The notes under the pieces are model-generated. The model was not told where the DNA came from and did not search any database. It saw nothing but the letters and a program-made list of their open reading frames with translations. A stretch of 10,254 nt of DNA, taken from assembly GCA_028565715.1 (NCBI GenBank), contig JAOXYC010246679.1, positions 1 to 10,254 on the forward strand. The letters are read 5' to 3'. Positions 1-6,264 of the stretch are shown piece after piece (within the stretch, counting starts at the first letter, position 1; each line of letters starts with the position of its first letter). A program made the position numbers and the translations under genes. The stretch is from Phoronis pallida (Eukaryota > Phoronida > Phoronidae).

Positions 1-73
1 GACTCGTACACAAAATTTCTAGTTGATTTGAATTTTGACCCCAGATCCTCACCAACAAGGAGACCGTATCTTT
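1..73. repeat. Diverged copy of sequence at 8567-8643 (growth-factor intron)
   Basis: The segment aligns with 8567-8643, which lies between exons a and b of the PVF-like gene. Shared words include ATTTCTAGTTGA, CCAGAT and ATCTTTAA. Identity by eye is about three quarters, clearly lower than for the adjoining exon copy. It abuts that copy directly, which reverses the order seen in the intact gene. Confidence 0.6.
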
Positions 74-74
74 A

Positions 75-412
75 AGAGAGTTCCCGCAACAGCCCCCGCA
101 TTTCTTTACGGGTGTATACATGGGCCAGGCGAGGACGTTGGGATCAGTGTGACTCTCCGCGATGCTACAGTCTTCCAACTTGGGCTTACATCCTCCGGGC
201 TCAGCAACACTACCAAAATATTCTACAACAAAAATGTTTAGTGAATTACCCCTTAAAACATCTTTAAAATATTCATCAATCAATTTTTGTACTGAACACC
301 TATTTGGCAGACTTTACAAACTAATCATGGACTTCTTTTTTGAAAATAATATGTCAGAATGAAATTCCAAAAGGGTTCGCTTATCTCGGAAAACATAATA
401 ATTGATTTACTT
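75..412 (-). pseudogene. Truncated copy of the PVF-like cystine-knot exon and its 5' intron
   Basis: The segment matches 7935 to about 8268, an offset of about 7,860, at well over 90% identity by eye with a few small indels. On the minus strand it keeps an acceptor and the frame from EYFGSVAEPGGCKPKLEDC through KKCGGCCGNSL. It then leaves homology inside the exon at position 75, so the rest of the exon and its donor are missing. The knot cysteine in PMCTPV is Tyr here (TGT to TAT). The frame happens to stay open to the window edge through unrelated sequence. Truncation, loss of the donor and loss of a disulfide cysteine argue for a non-functional fragment. A diverged exon of a second gene off the left edge cannot be excluded. 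Confidence 0.75.
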
Positions 413-490
413 CAATATAGGGACTATCAACCGTTGCGAAGCTTGATTATAAATAATTATGAATCTTTTCAAGCAACTAATTTGGTCACA

Positions 491-499
491 TCACGTGAC
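491..499. promoter_or_regulatory. TCACGTGAC palindromic E-box, copy 1
   Basis: The word contains CACGTG, the core bound by bHLH-zip factors of the USF/TFE/MITF/Myc type. It is embedded in GGTCACATCACGTGACC (484-500). No promoter is visible nearby, so function is unproven. Confidence 0.3.
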
Positions 500-806
500 C
501 TAATTTTACTGTTATATTGAGTTCATTCTTCAATGGTCAGGGATAGACCGAAGTACAGAATACACTTGATGAAATGTCATAGTCTTTTGTTTTTATGGAT
601 GGCAACGATCGGAGAATTGTTGTATGTGCTACCCACACACGATAAAACACCATTTCGTAGCTATGAAAAGAATCTTCAAAGTTACTATAGTATACCTATG
701 TTGTAAACAGTTTATTTCAAAAAAGTGTTCAATACCCACTGCACATTTTTGAAGTTTAATTAATGTAGACATTCCCATCTACTCACAACTCTGTGTCATT
801 CTCGTG

Positions 807-816
807 GTCACGTGAC
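807..816. promoter_or_regulatory. GTCACGTGAC palindromic E-box, copy 2
   Basis: This is a perfect 10-bp palindrome around CACGTG, preceded by G (GGTCACGTGAC) as in copy 3. The shared flank suggests either a selected site or common descent within a dispersed repeat. Confidence 0.3.
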
Positions 817-1100
817 TTGACTTTTAAGTCAAAATATCATTTTGTGAAAGGGACATCCGAACGAAAAATAAAAAATGAAAGATATTTTTGAAACTTAGTA
901 CATCAAAACCACCGCATATAACCTTAAAATTGGATATTTTGGAAAACTTTCTCGATTTTTTTATTTGACATATTATACGTTTTTGACCTTTTGAAGAAAA
1001 AAATCCAACCCTTGATTTCTGAGAGCTCATATCTCGTAAACAAAGACTTATTTCAAAAATCGGAGACACCTTTTTAGAGTTCCATAACAAAAGAAGTTTC

Positions 1101-1268
1101 GTATAGCAGTGTGGCAACCGCAAATGTAGCAATAACCGCAAATGTAGCAATTTGCTACATTTGTGGTTTTTTGCTACATTTGCGGTTGGCATGTCCGACC
1201 GCAAATGTAGCAATTTTTTTTGTTACATTTGCAGTTGATTTGGCCAAATCAACCGCAAATGTAGCAAA
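1101..1268. repeat. Composite palindromic repeat, cluster A
   Basis: The cluster has seven copies of a 16-bp word, ACCGCAAATGTAGCAA or its complement, with one or two changes. Plus-orientation copies are at 1117, 1135, 1198 and 1252; minus-orientation copies are at 1152, 1171 and 1220. Copies 1-4 form a long hairpin (1117-1150 with 1152-1186) with almost no loop. Linkers GGCATGTCC and GATTTGGCCAAATC separate the later copies. The open frames here, with TANVA-like or HLRL-like peptide repeats, are translations of this repeat and not genes. Confidence 0.85.
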
Positions 1269-1512
1269 GAAATTTTTTGAAGGAATAATTGTCGTATTTA
1301 CGCCAAAGGACAAGAGGTTCAGTGTACAATGTAGGAGGATCTAGTAATTTTTTGAAAAACTTTACAAAACGTTATTTGGTAATTACTTCTATAAGGTTCT
1401 GTTGAAGAGAATGATAATATTCTTCCATCCAGAGTAACTTGGAGCATGACTAGTTTTAACGTTAAGTGTGAACGTTGCTATTTTGGCATACATAATCTAA
1501 TAGTATGAAAAT
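1269..1512. other. AT-rich spacer, no gene seen
   Basis: The sequence between cluster A and the GC-rich element holds no open frame with splice support and no RNA-like structure. Confidence 0.5.
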
Positions 1513-1633
1513 GTCTGTGTGTGTGTGTGTCATTGTGTGTGTCCGTACGTCTGTCCGCAAGTTTTGACAGCGCGGAGCGCGGAAAGTCGGGAAAAGTCGA
1601 GGTTGGTCAAGGCAACGGGTAGTACATGTGCAC

Positions 1634-1666
1634 GGGGTTTGCACGTGCAAAGCACGCGCATACCCC
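1634..1666. repeat. Hairpin 1 of the GC-rich element
   Basis: The stem is a 15-bp GGGGTTTGCACGTGC arm, an AAA loop, then GCACGCGCATACCCC, with two imperfect pairs. Confidence 0.65.
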
Positions 1667-1745
1667 GCACGGGCGAGAGCGCACGAAGCGCGGGAAAGTC
1701 GGAAAAAGTCGAGGTCGGTCAAGGTAACGGGGTGTGCATGTGCAA

Positions 1746-1778
1746 GGGATGTGCACGTGCGAAGCACGCGCACATCCC
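1746..1778. repeat. Hairpin 2 of the GC-rich element
   Basis: The arm GGGATGTGCACGTGC, loop GAA and arm GCACGCGCACATCCC form a 15-bp stem with one imperfect pair. Relative to hairpin 1 the fourth pair has changed from G-C to A-T on both arms, so pairing is kept. Confidence 0.65.
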
Positions 1779-1845
1779 GCAGCGAAACGCGGGTCTCACA
1801 TCTAGTAGACTATATTACAATAAACACAATGCCCGTGTGGTAAGT

Positions 1846-2098
1846 ATTGTTTTTGAAAGCAACGTTTAAAAAATAAATATTTTATTAGTAAAAAATTGGT
1901 CACGTGACATAAGATAAGATAAATTTAAGATAACCAATAGATTCAATATTTATTCACATTTTAGAAAAGTGCCGTTTTTGAAATAAATATAATTATAGCA
2001 ATTTTTAAGACAAGTGCCTTTTTTGATGGATATACCACTTCAAATCATTAATACCGTAAGTCAAGTTTAACATAAATAAACTCTGCCAAAAACAACAA
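1846..2098. repeat. AT-rich spacer with tandem AAGTGCCTTTTTTGA-type repeats
   Basis: AAGTGCCGTTTTTGAAATAAATA (from 1967) and AAGTGCCTTTTTTGATGGATA (from 2012) are imperfect copies 45 bp apart. A similar pair occurs at 7228 and 7272. No coding signal is seen. Confidence 0.45.
1900..1909. promoter_or_regulatory. GTCACGTGAC palindromic E-box, copy 3
   Basis: This is a third perfect copy, in the context TTGGTCACGTGACA. TTGGTCAC also precedes copy 1, so the similarity extends past the core. Confidence 0.3.
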
Positions 2099-2315
2099 TT
2101 GCTACATTTGCGGTTAATTTGTCCTTTTTAACTGCAAATGTAGCATGTGATCAAATTAGTTGCTTGACCAGATTTATAATTAATTATAAGCAAATGTAGC
2201 AATTGTTAAAATTTGCTACATTTGCAGTTAGACATGGCAACCGCAAATGTAGCAAAAACCACAAATGTAGCAATTTGCTACATTTGCGGTTATTGCTACA
2301 TTTGCGGTTGCCACA
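2099..2315. repeat. Composite palindromic repeat, cluster B
   Basis: This is the same 16-bp word as cluster A. Minus-orientation copies are at 2099, 2213, 2275 and 2293; plus-orientation copies are at 2131, 2188 (partial), 2240 and 2258. Copies at 2240-2273 and 2275-2308 pair over 34 bp with two mismatches and one loop base. The order of words and linkers (AATTTGTCC, GACATGG) is that of cluster A reverse-complemented, plus an AT-rich insertion at about 2147-2187. Confidence 0.85.
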
Positions 2316-2654
2316 TAGCAGTACAGTTTGCCAGCTACCGAGAAACGATCTCCTAACACACAATTTAAAACCCCCCCACAAATTTTACCTAAAAATGATT
2401 CAATTTCTTAGTTATCAATTTTTTTCAAAAACAAGACATTTTGTAAATTTGATTTTAAGACTGTTGGAGTAGCCTATTTCTGAATGTCACTGGCAAAGTT
2501 TTCAAATGCTTTAAAAATAGCATTTTTGACAAGTTGAAATCAGCTCTACATGTATCGTTAAGGGAGCAGCTATCCATTTTCTCCCACGTTTCGATAAACA
2601 ATTTTCTTTTTATACCGTTTATGGCCAAAACCAAAACATATATGATAAAACTGT
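2316..2654. other. AT-rich spacer, no gene seen
   Basis: The stretch has only short low-complexity frames, with no splice-supported exon and no repeat recognised. Confidence 0.5.
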
Positions 2655-2807
2655 AAAAACACTTTGTACCGGTTATAATATATTAAAATGTTACAAGCTT
2701 TCGGAACTTGTCCTTCTTCGGGTGAAAAGCATAATCTTATTATGCTTTTCACAAGTTCCAAAAGCTAGTGACATTTTAATGTATTGTAACCGGTACAAGG
2801 TGTTTTT
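2655..2807. mobile_element. Fold-back pair, probable Penelope-like terminal sequence
   Basis: The left arm (2655-2735) and right arm (2739-2807) are inverted copies sharing a TTGTACCGGTTA-type block, ATTAAAATGT and AAAAGCATAAT, with a 3-nt loop. The left arm has about 12 extra bases (2711-2722). Its complement reads CCGAAGAAGGACAAGTTCC and then GAAAGCTTGT, close to the hammerhead-bearing termini known from Penelope-like elements. No reverse transcriptase is present in the window. Confidence 0.5.
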
Positions 2808-2929
2808 AAAAGCTTTATCATTTTAATTTACCGGTCCTCGACACCCTATTTTATTACAAAAAATATAATAACAGATTTCACTTTTTATGCCGCCATGTAC
2901 ACATACACTGTTTAGAAAGTATTAGGCTG

Positions 2930-3060
2930 AATCCATTTAAAGCGGACAGTAGCTGTTTTTCCCCAGCCAATTGATCTATAATCGTGATGAAACCATTTCA
3001 AGCGGATAATTGCTGTTTGGTTCTCAACCAATTGATTAATCTCAACCAATTGATTTGTAT
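2930..3060. repeat. Imperfect direct repeats 5' of the first peptide gene
   Basis: Two diverged copies of a block running CCATTT-AAGCGGA-GCTGTTT-CCAATTGATT (about 2934-2977 and 2993-3035, some 60 bp apart) are followed by a third partial copy, CTCAACCAATTGATT (3041-3055). They end about 130 bp upstream of the TATA box and could be promoter-proximal elements, but no equivalent was seen upstream of the paralogue at 9949. Confidence 0.45.
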
Positions 3061-3188
3061 TCCATCGGCCTGTTTTTCTATTATCATCATGGAACATCTT
3101 GACCCAAAAGATGAGAGCATGTCCGGATAAGGACTGGCAAGCATAACCAGGTGCATGACTCACATGCGTTTGATACAATGAAACTTTC

Positions 3189-3196
3189 TATAAAAA
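3189..3196 (+). promoter_or_regulatory. TATA box of the first peptide gene
   Basis: TATAAAAA lies 103 bp upstream of the ATG at 3292, which would give a 5' UTR of roughly 70-75 nt. The paralogue has a TATA box in the equivalent place, 82 bp before its ATG. Confidence 0.65.
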
Positions 3197-3240
3197 CCGA
3201 GAACGACCAATAACTGAAATATTTGCCCTGATCAGGCCCT

Positions 3241-3291
3241 GATACAAGTATATCGACCCCGATATCGACAGGCTAAGCTTGAATTGTCATC
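3241..3291 (+). promoter_or_regulatory. Conserved 5' UTR block shared with the second peptide gene
   Basis: GATACAAG, TATCGACCCC, ATATCG and GAATTGTCATC, which runs directly into the ATG, recur at 9984-10030 with few changes and a short gap. This conservation outside coding sequence shows that the two genes are recent paralogues in this part. Confidence 0.7.
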
Positions 3292-3388
3292 ATGAGAGCA
3301 CTGACTGTTCTACTTGTGGTGGCACTCGTCGCACTTGCTGTTAACGCAGTGGACAGAACTAAGCGAGGTAGTGATGGCCGCCAGCCAG
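3292..3388 (+). CDS. First peptide gene, exon 1 (signal peptide)
   Basis: The ATG follows GAATTGTCATC, the same context as the paralogue. The exon ends CCAG before GTAGGT (donor at 3389) in phase 1. Reading through the donor gives only eight more residues before a stop, so splicing is preferred. Confidence 0.83.
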
Positions 3389-4979
3389 GTAGGTTTTCAA
3401 CCAATTGCTAATGCTATACCAAATCAGCTGGGAACACAGTCTATGTCTATCGAAAAAACAGTTATCATATCGAGTTGTATTGATTTGTGGCCGAATATCT
3501 TCGAATTTGTACCGCCTTTGTGACAGATAATCTCAATTGGTAATGCGTCTTACTCGTAATCGAAAGATCCCCAGTACGAATCCCGCCACGGGCCGTCCGT
3601 TGTGTCGTTGAGCAAGACGCATTGCTCCAGTCGACTCAGCTGCGAATGATATACAATTCAAAAATGAAAGTAAAGATGTTTATAAACGACCATTAGAGTG
3701 TAGCCTTTTGTAAATCGAACAAAGACAAGATGAATAGTTTTTAAAAAAAATCGTGAAACTATGACGTTTTGAAAATGGTAGGCGAGGAAAGAATGGCAAT
3801 TGAGAGACTGGTGGTCGAGTGATTAGGGTCCTCGATTCACATGTCAGCGGCGTGGGTTCGAGTCCGGCCGGACCTCAGTTAGACTTCGTCCTGGGCATTG
3901 CACACTAAAGTCTTTCACTCCTCTCAGCTCAGGGGTTTTAGTCGTGAGAGAGAATGCGAGTGTGAATGGAACCATGGATGTAATGTTCACGGAGCGCTTT
4001 CCGGGGTGGGTGATAAACTTAAAAAAAAAAAGAATGGCAACTTTGAGGTATTCATAAAAGTGGGGCATTCAAAAATCAAACGCCCTTATTATTTTTATTG
4101 TTTATCATACATAAAAGGTTAAAAAATGTTATCACATTGAAAGAACTATTATCATTTATGCACCAATTACATAAACATATTTTGATGCAATGTTCTTGAA
4201 AATTATTTGAACTGTGACACTTTTAATAAGGTCTATTGTGTTTTTATTCAGTACTGTCTTCATTTCCCTTAAAATTATCGTAATTCAACAAATTTTCAAA
4301 GAAATTACACCAAAATACTAAATCATGTTGGTGATTAATAAAGTGTCAGAGTAATATACTTTGAACCTTTCCATCTAATCAGGTGTTTTTGTGTAATGGG
4401 CCCGGCCTTGAGGCCTCAGCACGTCTTGTACATTATGTATAAGACCACCTGCAAACTTTTTTTTTTAATATACTTTTGCACATTTTATATTACAAAATAA
4501 TGTTTAAGTCAAACAAATCCACGATACGATCTAATTCTTTTCCACCGAATTATCAAACTCTACTACCGGTATACATTTTTTCTTGAATTGTGAAAATACA
4601 ACGTTGATGAAAAAAGTATCCCATACTTTTTGAGTTGCATTTAAAAATCACACTAGCTTTCGAACTTCTAAAAAGACGTCCTTCATCGGGTTCACAGCAG
4701 TGCACCCGGCGAAGTTTGAACGCTAGTATATCTGTGATTTCAATAAATATTCAACTGGTGTAAATGTGAATTATGGTTTTATATATTTTAACAATTAATT
4801 TAGATGTTACCGACCAGAAGCAAGGATTGGAGAGAGCAGTGGAAACGGATGAGAAGGCCAACTCTTTCCTCAACAGAGGAAGAAGACTTTTTTCAAGAGC
4901 TGAAGAAAAAGAAGAAAAAGAAGAATACGCAGAAGAGCATCCATCTAATAGAATGACTAGTGTGAGACCTTTGTTGTAA
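3292..4979 (+). CDS. Secreted peptide precursor, 90 residues, two exons
   Basis: The coding sequence joins 3292-3388 and 4804-4979 with a stop at 4977-4979. A hydrophobic signal peptide (MRALTVLLVVALVALAVNA, likely cleaved after Ala19) is followed by VDRTKR, whose Lys24-Arg25 is a prohormone-convertase type site. The body then runs to SFLNRGRR, where Gly before Arg-Arg could give a C-terminally amidated peptide ending FLNR. The remainder is an acidic Glu/Lys-rich spacer ending MTSVRPLL. There are no cysteines. The signal peptide, 5' UTR and VDRT(K/T)R match the gene at 10031, while the downstream parts are unrelated. A neuropeptide or other processed secreted peptide is inferred. No named family is recognised. 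Confidence 0.8.
3525..3665 (+). mobile_element. tRNA-derived SINE, older copy, in the peptide-gene intron
   Basis: An A-box-like TGGTAATGCG (3538-3547) and a B-box-like AGTACGAATCC (3573-3583) are spaced as in a tRNA promoter. A tail with TTGAGCAAGACGCATTGCTCC and GTCGACTCAG follows, the kind of tail found in many animal SINEs. A related tail lies at 7590-7668. Target duplications were not identified. The B-box has drifted, so it is probably old and silent. Confidence 0.55.
3788..4040 (+). mobile_element. tRNA-derived SINE with target-site duplication
   Basis: AAAGAATGGCAA occurs at 3788-3799 and again at 4029-4040 and brackets about 230 bp. The insert begins with a tRNA-like head carrying an A-box (TGGTCGAGTG, 3812-3821) and a perfect B-box (GGTTCGAGTCC, 3855-3865). 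It has a GC-richer body and ends in an A-run (4021-4031). This is the structure of a LINE-mobilised, RNA polymerase III-transcribed SINE. The intact B-box and recognisable duplication suggest a fairly young insertion. The open frames across it on both strands are not genes. Confidence 0.85.
4252..4283 (+). CDS. Possible alternative last exon of the first peptide gene
   Basis: A good acceptor (TTTTTATTCAG, AG at 4250-4251) precedes a frame that, joined in phase to exon 1, reads V-L-S-S-F-P-L-K-L-S and stops at 4281-4283. TTAATAAAGTGT with AATAAA at 4337-4342 follows, closely resembling the gene's own 3' end. This would make a 42-residue precursor lacking the acidic tail. It could instead be a decayed duplicate of the terminal exon. 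The coding part is short, so chance is possible. Confidence 0.3.
4423..4445. repeat. Short hairpin in the peptide-gene intron
   Basis: GTCTTGTACA and TGTATAAGAC pair over 10 bp with one mismatch around a 3-nt loop, just after a small GC-rich patch (GGGCCCGGCCTTGAGGCCTC). It may be a remnant of a mobile element. Confidence 0.3.
4645..4740. mobile_element. Second Penelope-like fold-back, in the peptide-gene intron
   Basis: Arms AAATCAC-ACTAGC-TTCGAACTTC (4645-4668) and the inverted match at 4711-4740 flank a 42-nt loop. The complement reads CCCGATGAAGGACG, a spacer, then GTTCGAAAGCTAGTG. This parallels the words at 2690-2724 and the terminal pattern of Penelope-like elements. It lies 63 bp upstream of exon 2 of the peptide gene. 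Confidence 0.45.
4804..4979 (+). CDS. First peptide gene, exon 2 (peptide and acidic tail)
   Basis: The acceptor is TTAATTTAG (AG at 4802-4803). With one base from exon 1 the frame reads D-V-T-D-Q-K-Q and stays open for 58 codons. The exon holds the SFLNRGRR processing site and the EEKEEKEE spacer. The stop is 24 nt upstream of the polyadenylation signal. Confidence 0.78.
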
Positions 4980-5003
4980 AATGGTTTTGCTCTCCTTGTT
5001 GTT

Positions 5004-5009
5004 AATAAA
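5004..5009 (+). terminator. Polyadenylation signal of the first peptide gene
   Basis: AATAAA lies in TTGTTAATAAAGTGTGACC, 25 nt after the stop, and is followed by T/G-rich sequence. The words TTAATAAAGTGT also occur at 4335, inside the intron. Confidence 0.7.
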
Positions 5010-5020
5010 GTGTGACCATC

Positions 5021-5486
5021 TTATGAGAAGAAAATTAACTTCTCTCCTTTTCAACGGGTTTCAATATGCAGTATTTTGGCAAAGGTATAGTCATTGGTGA
5101 TTTGTCAAAGTTGTTCGAATGAATAGACAACCATGCCGGGGACTAGCCTACATATTTATCGTTTTGAAATTTAAATCACAAATGGAATTTCAGTACCAAG
5201 AGTATAAAAAAGTCTCGTCGTTTACTCCAATTGGCCGAAAATCAATTTTTTGAAATCGCTCATGGAATTCCAAGAAAGTATATGGAGAATCGTGAAAGAA
5301 TTACGATGCCACGTTTGCCGTCACGAACTTGAGCTACGTATTTTATTAATAGCTTAAGGATATGAATGAGTACTTGCAATGGCCTTCATTCCTTAGCAAT
5401 TTACAAAAAAACTGAGCATTATCAACCCATAAAAGTATATATTTTCCAAAAGCAGACATATTTGGGCATCAGAAAAAATATTTTTC
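5021..5486. other. Intergenic AT-rich stretch, no gene seen
   Basis: The stretch follows the polyadenylation region of the first peptide gene. There are no splice-supported exons or RNA genes. The open frame starting at 5366 runs into the hairpin of the next element and has no coding character. Confidence 0.5.
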
Positions 5487-5805
5487 ATCTAATAGTCATT
5501 CTTCGTTTTATGGCAAATGTGTTTCGTTTTTATGTTCTTACAAAGCACAAAAAAGTAGTCCGCCCAACATTTTTTATCAAATTGACTACTTTTTTGTGCT
5601 TTGAAAGAACATAAAAACGAAACTAGCCATTTATTTGAAATTTCCTAACAGCATGTTTGTGTCCGTGTGGTATTTTTTCACATGAAAAAAAAAATTGTAA
5701 AAATATGTTTACATTTTCCCCCCTATCGATGTTCCTTTCAAAAAACGGATTTTTTTTACAAAAAACACATTTTATTTGCCATAAAACGGAGAATGATTAT
5801 AAGAT
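5487..5805. mobile_element. MITE-like element with 32-bp terminal inverted repeats
   Basis: 5487-5518 and 5774-5805 are inverted copies over 32 bp with about three mismatches, sharing CGTTTTATGGCAAAT. The 319-bp element codes for nothing and carries a long internal hairpin. It lies between the tail-to-tail peptide and growth-factor genes. Target duplications could not be assigned with confidence in the AT-rich flanks. Confidence 0.6.
5521..5623. repeat. Near-perfect 40-bp hairpin inside the MITE-like element
   Basis: 5521-5560 and 5584-5623 are complementary at 39 of 40 positions around a 23-nt loop. ATGGC/GCCAT (5510-5514 and 5626-5630) extends the stem after an asymmetric gap. The near absence of mismatches implies recent origin or repair by copying. 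Confidence 0.85.
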
Positions 5806-6077
5806 TTTTTTTTAAATTTATCAAAATAATGCATTGAAAATCCATTGTCTTGCTAAAAATATCACTATAAAACAAAAACGTACAACAAATATTCAATAAA
5901 GATATCTCAATATAATAATTTTCGTATTGAAAACGGGAAAATCGAATTTACACACTATTATAATAAAATTGTGGAAACAAAGACGACATTCTCCAGGGCT
6001 CCGCGTTACTCCAAATCCATCCTAAATCCGCCCATCACATGTCCATATGCAACAATTCAATCCTCCAAAATGTTAAT
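5771..6077 (-). other. Probable 3' UTR of the PVF-like gene; weak polyadenylation candidate
   Basis: No AATAAA occurs on the minus strand in the first 300 nt after the stop. The first one is at 5776-5771 and partly overlaps the inverted terminus of the MITE-like element at 5774-5805. If used, the transposon would provide the polyadenylation signal. Otherwise a variant signal nearer the stop is used. The stretch is very AT-rich and holds no other gene. Confidence 0.3.
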
Positions 6078-6264
6078 TCACTTTCGTCCAAAAAGGTCGA
6101 ACACACATCTGCACTGTCTTCCGAAGGTATGTTGTCTGTAGCCAGGCGGGCAAGGGCGACATGTCTGGTGTCCCCCGGATGCGGTATTCCCGCGGTTAAT
6201 GGGAAGCGTGTTCCTATTTCTTGTCTCCGTATCAGGCGCCCTCTGACGGGCTCCTAGCACACAG
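6078..6264 (-). CDS. PVF: PVF-like exon e, terminal cysteine repeat and stop
   Basis: The acceptor is CAAATTTTCAG (AG at 6266-6265). The first base completes a Ser codon, so the join reads NSC-S-C-V and restores the CXC expected at that point of the repeat, which is independent support for the splice. A basic, threonine- and proline-containing linker follows, then a last repeat, TCRPCPPGYRQ...GRQCRC, with 12 rather than 10 residues between cysteines. The protein ends VFDLFGRK and TGA. The basic tail could favour heparin or matrix binding, which is inference only. Confidence 0.88.

Larger units (their letters stand above)
413..1100. other. Intergenic AT-rich stretch, no gene seen
   Basis: There is no splice-flanked open frame or RNA gene. 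The reading frames here are short and low-complexity. The only noted elements are two copies of the octamer TCACGTGA (491-498, 808-815) and a small TTGACTT/AAGTCAA hairpin at 817-832. Confidence 0.6.
1513..1845 (+). mobile_element. GC-rich TG-microsatellite-headed element, possibly Helitron-like
   Basis: The base composition differs sharply from the surroundings. The element opens with a TG-rich microsatellite (1513-1542), then has two tandem copies of a unit of about 111 bp (from 1579 and 1690), then a CCCGC/GCGGG hairpin (1776-1793) followed eight bases later by CTAG and T. A 3' hairpin before CTRR is the known Helitron terminus, and the start at TC (1514) would fit, but the base before it is G, not the expected A. 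No transposase or helicase is present, so any element would be non-autonomous. Open frames here are by-products of the GC bias. Confidence 0.4.

Noticed and set aside
35-362. Plus-strand open frames across the exon copy, and the similar frame at 8022-8243
   Set aside because: They are antisense shadows of the cystine-knot exon and its intron. The minus strand explains the sequence.
824-1344. Open frames on both strands translating to repeated TANVA or HLRL peptides
   Set aside because: They are direct translations of the palindromic 16-bp repeat, with no splice sites or start context. The same happens at 2184-2472.
1462-1869. Three overlapping open frames with Arg/Ala/His-rich products
   Set aside because: They arise from the GC-rich repeat element and its microsatellite, on both strands at once, with no family resemblance.
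1108-2315. A CRISPR array formed by the regularly recurring 16-bp word
   Set aside because: The word alternates orientation, spacers are short and unequal, and the genome is eukaryotic. A composite inverted-repeat element fits better.
3538-3583. A functional tRNA gene
   Set aside because: A- and B-box-like words are present but no complete cloverleaf can be folded and the B-box is mutated. A SINE head explains it.
3844-4122. Open frames on both strands at about 3850-4120
   Set aside because: They lie across the SINE and its A-run and have no coding character.
5366-5614. Open frame of 82 codons on the plus strand
   Set aside because: It runs through the MITE-like hairpin and repeats itself at the inverted arms; no family or splice evidence.
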